This document shows positions 10,697 through 20,075 of a stretch of 64,000 nt of DNA, piece by piece. The position numbers and the translations under genes were made by a program. Within the stretch, counting starts at the first letter, position 1; every line of letters starts with the position of its first letter. The notes beneath the pieces were generated by a model, which was given only the letters and a program-made list of their open reading frames with translations, was not told the DNA's origin and searched no databases. The DNA comes from Salinicoccus halodurans. Lineage in GTDB: Bacteria; Bacillota; Bacilli; Staphylococcales; Salinicoccaceae. The stretch lies in NCBI RefSeq assembly GCF_900114445.1, contig NZ_FOTB01000001.1, positions 430,937 to 494,936 of the forward strand. Reading direction: 5' to 3'.

Positions 10697-10702
10697 TATA
10701 AT
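10697..10702 (+). promoter_or_regulatory. -10 element upstream of ymdB
   Basis: A perfect TATAAT lies 35 bases before the ymdB start. No convincing -35 is visible at 17 bases, so the promoter call rests on the -10 alone. Confidence 0.45.
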
Positions 10703-10736
10703 AAAACATGAAATCACAAAAAGAGGATGAAATTTA

Positions 10737-11510
10737 ATGCGTATTTTATTTATTGGGGACATTGTCGGCAAAGTCGGCAGAAGGATGCTGGGTGAACATC
10801 TGATGAATCTGAAAAAAGAACATGGTGCTCAGATCGCAATCGTGAACGGGGAGAATGCCGCACATGGTAAAGGGATTACCGAACGTATTTATAAAGAGCT
10901 CCTGAGCTATGGTGCTGACTTTATTACACTCGGCAATCATACGTTTGCCAAACGGGAAATCTATGATGTGCTGGATCAGAATGTGAGAATGATCCGTCCG
11001 GCAAACTATCCGGATGGTGCGCCCGGAAAAGGCCACGGGGTCGTCAACGTAAACGGTGAAAAGCTGCTGATCTTGAATCTGCAGGGAAGAAGCTTCATGC
11101 CTGCAATCGACTGCCCGTTCAGAAAAGCGGATTCAATATTAGCAGACGTTGATGCAGATACGGTATTTGTGGATTTCCACAGTGAAACGACGAGTGAGAG
11201 CCTTGCGATGGGCCATTATCTGGACGGCAGGGCGGATGCGGTCGTCGGGACACACACCCATGTCCAAACAAATGACGAGCAGGTGCTCCCGAACAAGACG
11301 AAATACATTACTGACGTCGGCATGACTGGTTTCAAGGACGGTATTCTCGGCATCCGCAAAGAAGAGGTAATCGACCGGTTTCTCCATCAGCTGCCCGTGA
11401 GGCACAATGTTCCGGAAGAGGGTGCAGGCATCCTCTCCGGAGTCATCATTGATACGAAATCCAATAAAATAGACAAGATAAGAATAGAGGAAAAGAAGGC
11501 TAGGCCGTAG
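10737..11510 (+). CDS. ymdB: YmdB metallophosphoesterase (2',3'-cyclic nucleotide phosphodiesterase)
   Basis: YmdB is a calcineurin-like dimetal phosphodiesterase acting on 2',3'-cyclic nucleotides, and in Bacillus it affects the biofilm-motility choice. Metal-binding motifs are visible in order: GDIVG (residues 7-11), NGENAAHGKG (about 38-47), GNHTF (about 67), and GTHTHVQTND (about 175). The length of 257 residues is close to the usual 260-265. It sits next to rny, as in other Bacillales. AGAGG lies upstream of ATG 10737. Confidence 0.93.
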   Translation: MRILFIGDIVGKVGRRMLGEHLMNLKKEHGAQIAIVNGENAAHGKGITERIYKELLSYGADFITLGNHTFAKREIYDVLDQNVRMIRPANYPDGAPGKGHGVVNVNGEKLLILNLQGRSFMPAIDCPFRKADSILADVDADTVFVDFHSETTSESLAMGHYLDGRADAVVGTHTHVQTNDEQVLPNKTKYITDVGMTGFKDGILGIRKEEVIDRFLHQLPVRHNVPEEGAGILSGVIIDTKSNKIDKIRIEEKKARP

Positions 11511-11597
11511 GACTGATTTTGTGTGAATCTATACACTGATTATCGAAAAACTGCCTCGATTCTGATATATTAACATAAGGACAAGGAGGCAATATGT

Positions 11598-13337
11598 ATG
11601 AAAGAACAATTGTCATGGAAAGTCGGTGGCCAGCAGGGCGAGGGAATTGAATCGACAGGTGAGATATTTTCCACAACTCTCAACAGGATGGGGTACCATC
11701 TGTACAGCTACAGACATTTCTCAAGCCGTATCAAAGGCGGCCACACTAACAATAATGTAAGAATTTCTGCCAAAGAAGTAAGGGCAGTGAGTGATAATAT
11801 CAATATTCTGGTCGCATTCGACCAGCAGACAATAGATTTGAATGCGCATGAACTGGTGAACGGCGGCATCATCATTGCAGACAGCAAATTCAATCCGTCC
11901 AAAGATGACGATCTGGATGTCCAGCTCGTTCCGATACCTTTCACGGAGACTGCCAAAAATTTAGGCAGCCAGCTGATGAAGAACATGGTGGCAATCGGTG
12001 CAAGTGCCCGTCTGATGAACCTCGAAATACAGCCGTTCCGGGATATGATATATACGATGTTCATCCGTAAAGGGGAGCAGATCGTAGAAAACAACAACGA
12101 AGCCCTGAAACAGGGATATCAGCTGATGGATCAGGAAATGACGCATATTGAAGGAGATTTCGAAATGGTGCCGTCCGGACAGGAAGAGCGTCTGTTCCTG
12201 ATTGGCAATGATGCGATCAGCTTTGGTGCATTGAATGCAGGTGTCCGTTTTATGGCGGCATACCCGATTACACCGGCAAGTGAAATCATGGAATACATGA
12301 TTGAAAATCTGCCGAAGGTAGGCGGCACCGTCATCCAGACAGAAGATGAAATCTCAGCAGTGACCATGGCCATCGGTTCCAACTATGCAGGTGCGCGCAG
12401 TTTCACCTCATCTGCAGGACCGGGATTGTCACTGATGATGGAATCCATCGGTCTTTCAGGGATGACTGAAACACCGCTCGTCATTGTCGATACAATGCGC
12501 GGCGGTCCTTCCACAGGACTGCCGACGAAACAGGAACAGTCTGATCTGATGCAGATGATATATGGTACACATGGTGATATTCCAAAAGTCGTACTTGCTC
12601 CGTCAGACGTTGAAGATGCTTTCTATGCGACAATTGAAGCATTCAATATTGCAGAGTATTACCAGGTTCCGGTTATTTTGCTTTCCGACCTGCAGATGTC
12701 CCTTGGAAAACAGTCCTCCCGGCCCTTCGATCCGTCACATGTCGATATCAACAGAGGCAAGACGATCACAGAGGACATGGACCGCGACGAAGCCGAGTAT
12801 TTCGAACGCTATAGTAACGAAGAAGATGGTATTTCGAACCGGCCGATTCCTGGTGTCAAAGGTGGAATCCACCACGTCACGGGGGTTGAACACAGTCCGA
12901 CAGGCACACCGAATGAAAGTGCGGAAAACCGTCAGGTACAGATGGATAAAAGGATGAGGAAGCTCAAAGACTTTACGATGGACGAACCATTTAAAGTGAA
13001 CGGGAACGTTGAAAGCGAACTTCTGATCATCAGCTTCCTCAGCGTGAACGGTGTCGTTCAGGAAGCAGCTGAACGTCTGGATGCAGATATTACGACAATC
13101 AGCCTTAAACAGATCCATCCATTCCCGATTGATGCACTCCGCCCATACCTCGATGGTGCAGGCGGGATACTTGTCATAGAACAGAACTACAGTGCACAGC
13201 TGAACAGTGTGCTGAAAATGAACTACCACGGACACGACCGTATCAAGTCGTATGTCAAATATGACGGTACGCCTTTTAAGCCGAATGAAATTGAGACTCA
13301 CATGAGTTCAATTCTAAAGATCAAGGAAGTGTTGTAA
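11598..13337 (+). CDS. korA: 2-oxoacid:ferredoxin oxidoreductase, alpha subunit (KorA-type, gamma-alpha fusion)
   Basis: The protein couples oxidative decarboxylation of a 2-oxoacid (2-oxoglutarate in characterised KorAB enzymes) to ferredoxin reduction. It is a fusion: an N-terminal gamma-type domain (about 1-185, starting WKVGGQQGEGIEST) and the pyruvate-ferredoxin-oxidoreductase alpha domain (from about 195, with AAYPITPASEIMEYM). Its 579 residues match staphylococcal homologues. AAGGAGGC precedes ATG 11598. The stop overlaps the korB start by one base, so the two subunits are coupled. Confidence 0.93.
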   Translation: MKEQLSWKVGGQQGEGIESTGEIFSTTLNRMGYHLYSYRHFSSRIKGGHTNNNVRISAKEVRAVSDNINILVAFDQQTIDLNAHELVNGGIIIADSKFNPSKDDDLDVQLVPIPFTETAKNLGSQLMKNMVAIGASARLMNLEIQPFRDMIYTMFIRKGEQIVENNNEALKQGYQLMDQEMTHIEGDFEMVPSGQEERLFLIGNDAISFGALNAGVRFMAAYPITPASEIMEYMIENLPKVGGTVIQTEDEISAVTMAIGSNYAGARSFTSSAGPGLSLMMESIGLSGMTETPLVIVDTMRGGPSTGLPTKQEQSDLMQMIYGTHGDIPKVVLAPSDVEDAFYATIEAFNIAEYYQVPVILLSDLQMSLGKQSSRPFDPSHVDINRGKTITEDMDRDEAEYFERYSNEEDGISNRPIPGVKGGIHHVTGVEHSPTGTPNESAENRQVQMDKRMRKLKDFTMDEPFKVNGNVESELLIISFLSVNGVVQEAAERLDADITTISLKQIHPFPIDALRPYLDGAGGILVIEQNYSAQLNSVLKMNYHGHDRIKSYVKYDGTPFKPNEIETHMSSILKIKEVL

Positions 13338-14203
13338 TGGCTACATTCAAAGATTTCAGAAATAATATAAAGCCGAACTGGTGTCCAGGCTGCGGCGACT
13401 TCAGTGTCCAGGCTGCCATTCAGAAAGCATGTGCCGCCAACGGTCTTGAACCGGATGAACTCGCGGTAATTACAGGTATCGGATGCAGCGGACGTTTGAG
13501 TGGTTACATCAAATCCTATGGATTCCACGCCACTCATGGACGCAGTCTGCCGGTGGCACAGGGTGTCAAGATGGCGAACGATGAACTTACAGTCATCGCC
13601 TCCGGTGGTGACGGCGACGGCTTTGCGATTGGTATGGGACATACAGTCCATGCGCTTAAAAGAAACATTGATATTACTTATATCGTGATGGACAACCAGG
13701 TCTACGGTCTGACAAAAGGACAGACTTCCCCTTCATCGGAAAAAGGGTTTGTCACAAAATCCACACCGAACGGTTCCATCGAGAACGCCATCCAGCCGAT
13801 CAGGACGGCAATGGCAAGCGGTGCGACTTTCGTAGCGCAAAGCGTAAGCTCCGATATCAAACAGCTCACTGCCATCATACAGGAAGCGATGAACCATAAA
13901 GGTTTCAGTTTCGTCAACGTCTTCAGTCCGTGTGTGACCTACAACAAAGTCAACACATACGACTGGTTCAAAGAAAACCTGACGGCAGTGGAGGATATCG
14001 AAGATTATGACCATACAGATTCCAAAACTGCCATGAATCATATTATGGAACATGAAGGCCTGCTGAAAGGCATCATATATCAGGATAAAGAAGCAAAATC
14101 CTATCAGGAACAAATAGAGGGCTATCTTGAGAAACCGACAGTCAAAAAAGAAATGACTCTTGAGAGGGAAACATTCGATGAACTGATGACTGCATTCAGA
14201 TAA
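13337..14203 (+). CDS. korB: 2-oxoacid:ferredoxin oxidoreductase, beta subunit (KorB-type)
   Basis: This is the thiamine-diphosphate-binding catalytic subunit of the same enzyme. It has the N-terminal WCPGCGDF motif, the GIGCSGR segment, and the TPP/Mg motif GGDGDGFAIG followed by MDNQVYGLTKGQ. At 288 residues it has the usual length. The gene is coupled to korA and ends at a strong terminator. The TPP requirement fits the thiamine-acquisition genes found just downstream, although no shared regulation is visible. Confidence 0.94.
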   Translation: MATFKDFRNNIKPNWCPGCGDFSVQAAIQKACAANGLEPDELAVITGIGCSGRLSGYIKSYGFHATHGRSLPVAQGVKMANDELTVIASGGDGDGFAIGMGHTVHALKRNIDITYIVMDNQVYGLTKGQTSPSSEKGFVTKSTPNGSIENAIQPIRTAMASGATFVAQSVSSDIKQLTAIIQEAMNHKGFSFVNVFSPCVTYNKVNTYDWFKENLTAVEDIEDYDHTDSKTAMNHIMEHEGLLKGIIYQDKEAKSYQEQIEGYLEKPTVKKEMTLERETFDELMTAFR

Positions 14204-14211
14204 AATATTGT

Positions 14212-14248
14212 ACATCTCCGGTGAGACAGTACCGGGGGTGTATTTTTT
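14212..14248 (+). terminator. Rho-independent terminator of korAB
   Basis: ACATCTCCGGT (14212-14222) pairs with ACCGGGGGTGT (14231-14241), 11 pairs including two G-U, followed by seven T after one A. Confidence 0.9.
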
Positions 14249-14296
14249 TATTTCTGTATCAAAAATGTTTGAATTGTGTCATAATTGAGATAATAC

Positions 14297-14309
14297 TTCG
14301 GTAACCGAA
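14297..14309. promoter_or_regulatory. Inverted repeat in the leader of the ABC exporter operon
   Basis: TTCGGT-A-ACCGAA is a perfect 6-bp inverted repeat with a one-base centre, placed between the AT-rich promoter region (ATAATTGAGATAAT) and the ribosome site. The position suits a repressor operator; the regulator is not visible in this window. Confidence 0.4.
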
Positions 14310-14317
14310 AGAAGTGG

Positions 14318-16048
14318 GTGGAACGATTGCTTACAGTATATAAATATGCTTTAAAGTACAAATGGTTCATCATTGTTGCACTGTCCTTCATGACCATAGA
14401 ATTGATTGTGGAACTGACGCAGCCTTATTTGATCTCCAAAGTCATCGATGATGGGATTGTGGCAGGCGACATCAACACTGTCTGGTTTTATCTGCTGGTG
14501 ATGTTTCTAATCAGTATGGCTGCATTTTTCAGTGGGGTCGCCAACTCATATTTTGCGAGCCATATCGCCAACAGTTTCAGCTATGATCTGAGAACGGCAC
14601 TTTTCAAAAGAGTACAGTACTTTACGCTGGCCACTCTTTCAAAATTCCCGACCTCGAGCTTGATTACACGGATGACACAGGACGTCCTGCAGACAGAAAT
14701 GCTTTTGTATATGTCACTCAGGATCGTTCTGCGTGCGCCTCTGCTCGTCATCGGTTCACTGATCATGTCCTTCGTGGTCAATCCGACACTCGGTTTTTAT
14801 CTATCGTTTCTGACGCCTGTACTGCTTGTCTTCTTGTTTATCATCTCCACTAAAGGCGTCAAAATATTTCTGCGCGTTCAAAAACGTCTGGATAAGATCA
14901 ACCGTTTCATCCAGCAGAATCTGGAAGGAGTCAGGCTGATCAAGGCCAACGACAGGGGACTTTTTGAAATCGGCAGATTCCAAAAAGTTGCCGGCAGGCT
15001 GAGGGATGACACGATTTATGCATTGAGACTGATGGAGTCCATCATGCCGGTACTGCTTCTCATCATCAACGGCAGCCTGCTCGTGGTGATTTGGATGGCA
15101 TCCGATCTGCTGCAGGCGGGTGATGTGCAGGTCGGGGAAATCGTCGCAGTCATCAACTATGCTCTCAGAATGCAGGGCGGCTTTTCCATGTTCGCTTTCA
15201 TTATCATAGCGTTCAGCCGGTCCAAAGCCTCGAGTGAACGTATGGAGGAAGTCCTGAAGGCGCCGATCAGCATCAATAAGAAAGAAGATATACTGAAAGA
15301 GGACAAGGCTGGGACGGTGAAATTTGAAAATGTATCATTCAGATATCCGGGCACATCCAGATATGTTCTTGAAGGGATTACGTTCGATGTGAAAGCGAAT
15401 GAAAAATTCGTCATCATGGGCGGCACGGGTTCCGGTAAAAGCACACTGCTCAGTCTGATTCCGAAAATGTATGATGTCAAAGAGGGTAATATTTATGTCA
15501 ATGATATCGACCTCGCGGAATGGAATGAGGATGATCTGAGACAGACGATCGGTTATGTGCCCCAGTCCGCGGTATTATTCTCCGGGAGCATCTACGAAAA
15601 TCTGCTCTGGGGCGATCTTGAAGCGGATGAATCTGAAGTTTTCACTTCCACTGAGAAAGCCCAGATCCATCAATCAATAGAATCGTTCGATCACCGGTAT
15701 GAAACAATGGTCGGGCAGCGGGGCGTCACTCTATCCGGCGGACAGAAACAAAGATTGTCCATCGCTCGTGCACTGGTCAGAAAACCTTCCATACTGATTC
15801 TGGACGACAGTACTTCAGCGCTTGATATACGGACTGAATCTGCTCTATGGGAAGCACTGAAGGATGAAAATGCAACGCGCATCATCGTGACGCAGAAAGT
15901 GGTCACAGCGAAAACGGCTGATCGGGTGCTTCTTCTTGAGGGCGGGAAGATCAGTGCCATCGGTTCACACGATGAACTGATGGAAGCATCCGGTTTATAC
16001 CGTTCGATAGTGGAATCGCAGATGGAAGGAGGGCATCTCGATGATTGA
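14318..16048 (+). CDS. Heterodimeric ABC exporter, degenerate-site subunit (YheI/BmrC-like)
   Basis: This is a half-transporter with six membrane helices (residues 1-310) and a C-terminal ATPase. The ATPase has Walker A GGTGSGKS and a normal LSGGQ signature. The catalytic glutamate after Walker B is aspartate (LILDDSTSALD), and the switch histidine is replaced by glutamine (IVTQK). Those changes mark the degenerate subunit of heterodimeric multidrug-type exporters. The start may instead be TTG 14327, which has GGTGG six bases upstream. It overlaps the next gene by 8 bases. The substrate is unknown. Confidence 0.88.
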   Translation: MERLLTVYKYALKYKWFIIVALSFMTIELIVELTQPYLISKVIDDGIVAGDINTVWFYLLVMFLISMAAFFSGVANSYFASHIANSFSYDLRTALFKRVQYFTLATLSKFPTSSLITRMTQDVLQTEMLLYMSLRIVLRAPLLVIGSLIMSFVVNPTLGFYLSFLTPVLLVFLFIISTKGVKIFLRVQKRLDKINRFIQQNLEGVRLIKANDRGLFEIGRFQKVAGRLRDDTIYALRLMESIMPVLLLIINGSLLVVIWMASDLLQAGDVQVGEIVAVINYALRMQGGFSMFAFIIIAFSRSKASSERMEEVLKAPISINKKEDILKEDKAGTVKFENVSFRYPGTSRYVLEGITFDVKANEKFVIMGGTGSGKSTLLSLIPKMYDVKEGNIYVNDIDLAEWNEDDLRQTIGYVPQSAVLFSGSIYENLLWGDLEADESEVFTSTEKAQIHQSIESFDHRYETMVGQRGVTLSGGQKQRLSIARALVRKPSILILDDSTSALDIRTESALWEALKDENATRIIVTQKVVTAKTADRVLLLEGGKISAIGSHDELMEASGLYRSIVESQMEGGHLDD

Positions 16049-17867
16049 TTTTATCAGAAGGCCTTTCGGCCATGAACCCATATTGAAGAAAGAGGATATC
16101 GGACGCAGTAAACGCAAGGAGGACCAGCGTGCTAATGACGTAGGCGGAACGCTCCGGCGTCTGTGGAAGTTTATATCGGAAGAACGGAAATTACTGTACG
16201 GGATCATCATACTGGTGACGCTGACCAGTCTCCTCAGCATCACTGCACCGTTTCTGGTCGGATATATTGTGGATAACTACTTTGTCCAGCAGAGGTTTGA
16301 CGGGCTGTTCAGGATTTTAATGATTCTGCTTGCGACATATGTGCTGCTGTCGGCGACACAGTATATTGCGGCCTTTCTTATGGTGGGCCTCTCACAGAGA
16401 ACCGTCTACAAACTCAGAGATAGACTGTTTTCCCATATGCAGAAACTGCCCATCCGCTTCTTTGATAAGCGCCAGCACGGCGAACTGATGAGCCGGATGA
16501 CAAATGATATTGAAACGATATCCCAGACCCTCAATACGTCTTTCATCCAGTTCACAACGAGTGTCGTCACACTTATCGGGACAGTCAGTGTCATGATCTA
16601 TCTCAGCCCCCTGCTTACGTTGCTTACAGTGACGATCATCCCGGTTCTCATACTGGCAGTCGGTTTCATTACACGCCGTACCGGCCCTTTGTATAAGAGG
16701 CGCCAGCGTGCAACAGGTGAATTGAACGGATATATTGAAGAGATGGTGTCCGGTCAGGAGATTGTCAAAGTGTTTTCACAGGAAGAGACAGCGATTAAAA
16801 ATTTCAACAAACGTGCAGGAAATCTGAGGGACATCACTTTCTGGGCCTTCCTGTATGCCGGTCTGATCCCCAAAGTCATGAACATGCTCAACAACATCAG
16901 CTTTACGATTGTTGCCGGTGCCGGCGGGCTTCTGGTGTTCTACACCGACGGCATGGTAACAATCGGGACGATTGTGGTGTTTGCAGAATATGCCAGACAA
17001 TTTACCCGTCCGCTTGCCGATCTTTCCAATCAGTTCAACCAGGTACTGTCGGCACTTGCCGGTGCGGAGCGTGTATTCGGCATCATCGATACTGAGCCGG
17101 AAGCCGATGCAGGCAGGATTGAAGATAAAGAGATCAAAGGTGAAATCAAGTTTGACGAAGTGACTTTTTCCTATGATGAAAGTCAGCAGTTTCCTACGAT
17201 CAGTAATCTCAGCTTTGAAATCGGGGAAGGTGAATCTGTAGCGCTCATCGGTGCAACAGGTGCTGGCAAGACGACGGTGATGCAGCTGATTGCGAGATTT
17301 TACGAGACCGATGCGGGAAGAGTGCTGATCGACGGCGCGGATATATTGGACTATAAACGGGCCACCATACGTTCCCAGACGGCATTCGTACTGCAGGATC
17401 CTTATCTGTTCGAGTCTACGATACGGGAGAACATCCGTTACGGAAAACTCGATGCCACAGACGTGGCTGTCGTCGAAGCGGCAAAACTTGCCAACGCCCA
17501 CGACTTCATCATGGAACTCGAGAATGGTTACGATACGATGCTTGAGATGGATGATGGGTTCGTCTCTCAGGGACAGAAACAGCTGATATCCATCGCGCGT
17601 GCGTTGATTACAGACCCCGCGATACTGCTGCTGGACGAAGCGACGAGCAGCATCGATACCGTGACGGAGCTCAAGATACAGGAAGCACTTGAGAGGCTGA
17701 TGAAAGACCGGACAAGCATCATCATAGCGCACCGTCTGAACACAATCAGGGCAGTCGACCGGATTTTTGTACTGGACCAGGGCGAACTTGTCGAGAGCGG
17801 CAGCGAAGATGAACTCATGGCGCTCGGAGGACGGTACTCTCAGATGATTTCTGATAACAGGCGGTAG
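16041..17867 (+). CDS. Heterodimeric ABC exporter, catalytic subunit (YheH/BmrD-like)
   Basis: This is the partner half-transporter (608 residues). It has a longer cytoplasmic N-terminus (about 50 residues), six membrane helices and an ATPase with Walker A GATGAGKT, a full catalytic glutamate (LLLDEATSSID) and switch histidine (IIAHRL). Its signature is the non-canonical VSQGQ. That complements the preceding subunit: one composite nucleotide site is complete, the other degenerate, as in BmrCD and TM287/288. GGAGG precedes ATG 16041. Confidence 0.9.
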   Translation: MIDFIRRPFGHEPILKKEDIGRSKRKEDQRANDVGGTLRRLWKFISEERKLLYGIIILVTLTSLLSITAPFLVGYIVDNYFVQQRFDGLFRILMILLATYVLLSATQYIAAFLMVGLSQRTVYKLRDRLFSHMQKLPIRFFDKRQHGELMSRMTNDIETISQTLNTSFIQFTTSVVTLIGTVSVMIYLSPLLTLLTVTIIPVLILAVGFITRRTGPLYKRRQRATGELNGYIEEMVSGQEIVKVFSQEETAIKNFNKRAGNLRDITFWAFLYAGLIPKVMNMLNNISFTIVAGAGGLLVFYTDGMVTIGTIVVFAEYARQFTRPLADLSNQFNQVLSALAGAERVFGIIDTEPEADAGRIEDKEIKGEIKFDEVTFSYDESQQFPTISNLSFEIGEGESVALIGATGAGKTTVMQLIARFYETDAGRVLIDGADILDYKRATIRSQTAFVLQDPYLFESTIRENIRYGKLDATDVAVVEAAKLANAHDFIMELENGYDTMLEMDDGFVSQGQKQLISIARALITDPAILLLDEATSSIDTVTELKIQEALERLMKDRTSIIIAHRLNTIRAVDRIFVLDQGELVESGSEDELMALGGRYSQMISDNRR

Positions 17868-17869
17868 GC

Positions 17870-17898
17870 TTTACAAAACCCGCCATATGTATTATGAT
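17870..17898 (+). promoter_or_regulatory. Promoter of the ykoEDC operon
   Basis: TTTACA (17870-17875) and TATGAT (17893-17898) are separated by 17 bases and lie about 25 bases upstream of the TPP aptamer. The -35 begins just past the stop codon of the exporter gene. Confidence 0.65.
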
Positions 17899-17921
17899 GG
17901 TATTAATCGAATAAAAGACAT

Positions 17922-18000
17922 TACCACTAGGGGTGTCCATCCGTGGACTGAGATTTACCCTTACTACCTGATCTAGATCATACTAGCGTAGGGAAGTGGC
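17922..18000 (+). promoter_or_regulatory. TPP riboswitch (THI element) controlling ykoEDC
   Basis: The conserved THI-box blocks are present in order: ACTAGGGGTG at 17926-17935, ACTGAGA at 17947-17953, ACCTGATCTAGATCA at 17966-17980 and CTAGCGTAGGGAAGTGG at 17983-17999. P1 is CCACT (17924-17928) with AGTGG (17995-17999). The AGTGG arm can instead join an antiterminator with 18011-18024, so TPP binding should favour the downstream terminator and switch the transporter off. Confidence 0.95.
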
Positions 18001-18015
18001 ATATTTTTCAATATG

Positions 18016-18044
18016 CACACCACTCCGCTAGTGGTGTGTTTTTT
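18016..18044 (+). terminator. Riboswitch-controlled terminator before ykoE
   Basis: CACACCAC (18016-18023) and GTGGTGTG (18031-18038) form a perfect 8-bp stem followed by a T-run. The competing antiterminator uses AGTG and GCATAT (17995-18004) with ATATGC and CACT (18011-18024). Confidence 0.93.
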
Positions 18045-18074
18045 GTTTGAAAAATATTATTGGAGGTTTTTTAT

Positions 18075-18656
18075 TTGGCGGCGAGGAAAGGGTTAACACT
18101 TACGGATGTGCTGATTACAGTGGTAATCGCACTGGTATTTTCAATTATCTATTCAATTTGGGGCGGAGTGTACACAGCACTTCAGCCGTTTGGATTACAT
18201 CTGAATGAACTGGTATACGGTATGTGGTTCATCGCAGCGGTCGTTGCCTATCTCATCATCAGAAAACCGGGGGTCGCAATCATTGCAGAATTTGCGGCCG
18301 CTTCCGGAGAGACGATTGTCTTGTTGCAGTTCGATGTCATGCTCATGCTGTACGGCCTCATTCAGGGATTAGCATGTGAAATCGTGTTTGCAATTGTAAG
18401 ATATAAAAGCACCGCATTGATGGTTGCAGTGCTGGCGGGCGTGGCAGCAGCATTGTCCACGCTGCCGCTTGACTGGTACTACGGTTATCTCGGTCACTTG
18501 GAAACGTGGAATCTTGTGCTGATGGTCGGCTTCAGGGTATTGAGTGGTGCACTGATCGCCGGCTGGCTGGCACATCTGCTGTATAGAGGATTAAAAGAGA
18601 CCGGGGTGCTCAAACTTGTGGGCAGCCGCGAAGCGAACCACAGCGGGGAATTATAG
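18075..18656 (+). CDS. ykoE: Thiamine-precursor ECF transporter, S component YkoE
   Basis: YkoE is the membrane substrate-binding component of an ECF-type transporter for thiamine or its hydroxymethylpyrimidine precursor. It is very hydrophobic, with about six helices, and begins AARKGLTLTDVL followed by a helix with IIYSIWGGVY. TTG 18075 is chosen because TGGAGG (18061-18066) lies eight bases upstream. The TPP riboswitch directly upstream and the ATPase and permease genes downstream make the ykoEDC assignment firm. Confidence 0.9.
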   Translation: MAARKGLTLTDVLITVVIALVFSIIYSIWGGVYTALQPFGLHLNELVYGMWFIAAVVAYLIIRKPGVAIIAEFAAASGETIVLLQFDVMLMLYGLIQGLACEIVFAIVRYKSTALMVAVLAGVAAALSTLPLDWYYGYLGHLETWNLVLMVGFRVLSGALIAGWLAHLLYRGLKETGVLKLVGSREANHSGEL

Positions 18657-18659
18657 GTC

Positions 18660-20075
18660 ATGGTCATAAATATTAAAGATCTGAGGCTCCGTTTTCCGGA
18701 AGAAGAGGAGCGCCTGTTTGCCGGGCTTGACATCAGGATACAGGAAGGTGAAAAAGTTCTGCTGCTCGGTCCGAGCGGTTCGGGTAAAAGTACGCTGCTC
18801 AATATCATGGGCGGTCTGATTCCGGAAGTTATCGATGTTCCCATGAAAGCCGAAACTCTGAAAATATCGGATGACGGGGCATACGTTTTCCAGGACCCGG
18901 ATTCACAGTTTACGATGCCGACAGTCGGTGAAGAGCTCGGTTTTGTACTGGAGAATAAAGGCGTGGAAAAAGCAGAAATGGAGCGCCGGTTCCCGGATGT
19001 CCTGAAGGCCGTCGGTCTCGATGTGTCCCTTGAGACAGGCATCCAGTCACTGTCCGGGGGCATGAAGCAGAAGCTTGCGATCGCATCCGCTCTGCTGCAG
19101 GGTTCCGATACGCTGTACCTCGATGAGCCGGCAAGCATGCTGGATGATGGCTCTGCCAGGCAGGTATGGGATACGGTCGAAAGCATATGGAAAGACCGCA
19201 CCGTCGTAATCGTCGAACACAGGGTGGATTATATATGGGATAAGGTCGACAGGGTGATTCTCATGGATGCTTCAGGCGGCATCGCCGGCGACGGGACGCC
19301 CGAAGATATACTCACGGATCATCTGGATCTACTTGAAGGATTTGGCGTCTGGCACCCCCGTTCATGGGACGCGGCTCCGGTATTTGAAAGAACTGAAACT
19401 TCAGAGGAAAACCTGCTGAAGGCGGAAGGTATGAACATCCGGCGGGGTAAAGACGACATCCTGAAAGTGGAAGACCTGAAAATAAGAAAAGGTGAATGGG
19501 TGACCATCGAAGGTGCCAACGGCACAGGCAAGACCAGTCTGCTGCTGGCGCTGATGAAACTCATTCCATCGGCCGGTGATGTTTATTACCGCGGAAAGAA
19601 AATCAGGAAGACAAAGCAGATTGCAGGGGATGTATATCCCGTGTTCCAAAATCCCGAGCTGCAGTTTATCACCAACAAAGTTTTTGATGAAGTATTCATC
19701 AATCTTGAAATGCACTTTGACAAGACAGAGGCGATGCGGCAGACAGGAAAGATACTGGAAAGAATGGGGCTGTCCCATGTGTCGCATCTGCATCCTCTTG
19801 AAATATCGACCGGACAGAAGCGCCGTCTGAGTGTAGCCACCGCTTTTGGCGGCGTGCCGGAAATCATCATGCTGGATGAACCGACTTTCGGCCTTGATCA
19901 GAAACATGCGTTCAGGCTGCTTGAAATATTCGACGGAATGACAAAGTCCGGCACAACGATCGTCATGATCACCCATGATGAAGAGATCAAAAAACGGTAT
20001 CCGTCAAGGCGGCTGCTGCTGGATGGTGGAATATTAAAGGAAAAGGAGGGAATGACTGATGTTCGGGTCCATTAA
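18660..20075 (+). CDS. ykoD: ECF transporter double ATPase YkoD
   Basis: This 471-residue protein carries two ABC ATPase domains in tandem, energising the YkoE/YkoC pair. The first has Walker A GPSGSGKS (about 40), signature SLSGGMKQK and Walker B TLYLDEPASML. The second has GANGTGKT (about 285), STGQKRR and IIMLDEPTFGLD. The second signature STGQ is divergent. The gene starts three bases after ykoE and overlaps ykoC by 17 bases. Confidence 0.9.
   Translation: MVINIKDLRLRFPEEEERLFAGLDIRIQEGEKVLLLGPSGSGKSTLLNIMGGLIPEVIDVPMKAETLKISDDGAYVFQDPDSQFTMPTVGEELGFVLENKGVEKAEMERRFPDVLKAVGLDVSLETGIQSLSGGMKQKLAIASALLQGSDTLYLDEPASMLDDGSARQVWDTVESIWKDRTVVIVEHRVDYIWDKVDRVILMDASGGIAGDGTPEDILTDHLDLLEGFGVWHPRSWDAAPVFERTETSEENLLKAEGMNIRRGKDDILKVEDLKIRKGEWVTIEGANGTGKTSLLLALMKLIPSAGDVYYRGKKIRKTKQIAGDVYPVFQNPELQFITNKVFDEVFINLEMHFDKTEAMRQTGKILERMGLSHVSHLHPLEISTGQKRRLSVATAFGGVPEIIMLDEPTFGLDQKHAFRLLEIFDGMTKSGTTIVMITHDEEIKKRYPSRRLLLDGGILKEKEGMTDVRVH

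Noticed and set aside
16776-17732. 318-codon minus-strand frame inside the ABC exporter gene
   Set aside because: The opposite strand encodes a complete ATPase with all motifs; the frame has no start signal or recognisable domain.
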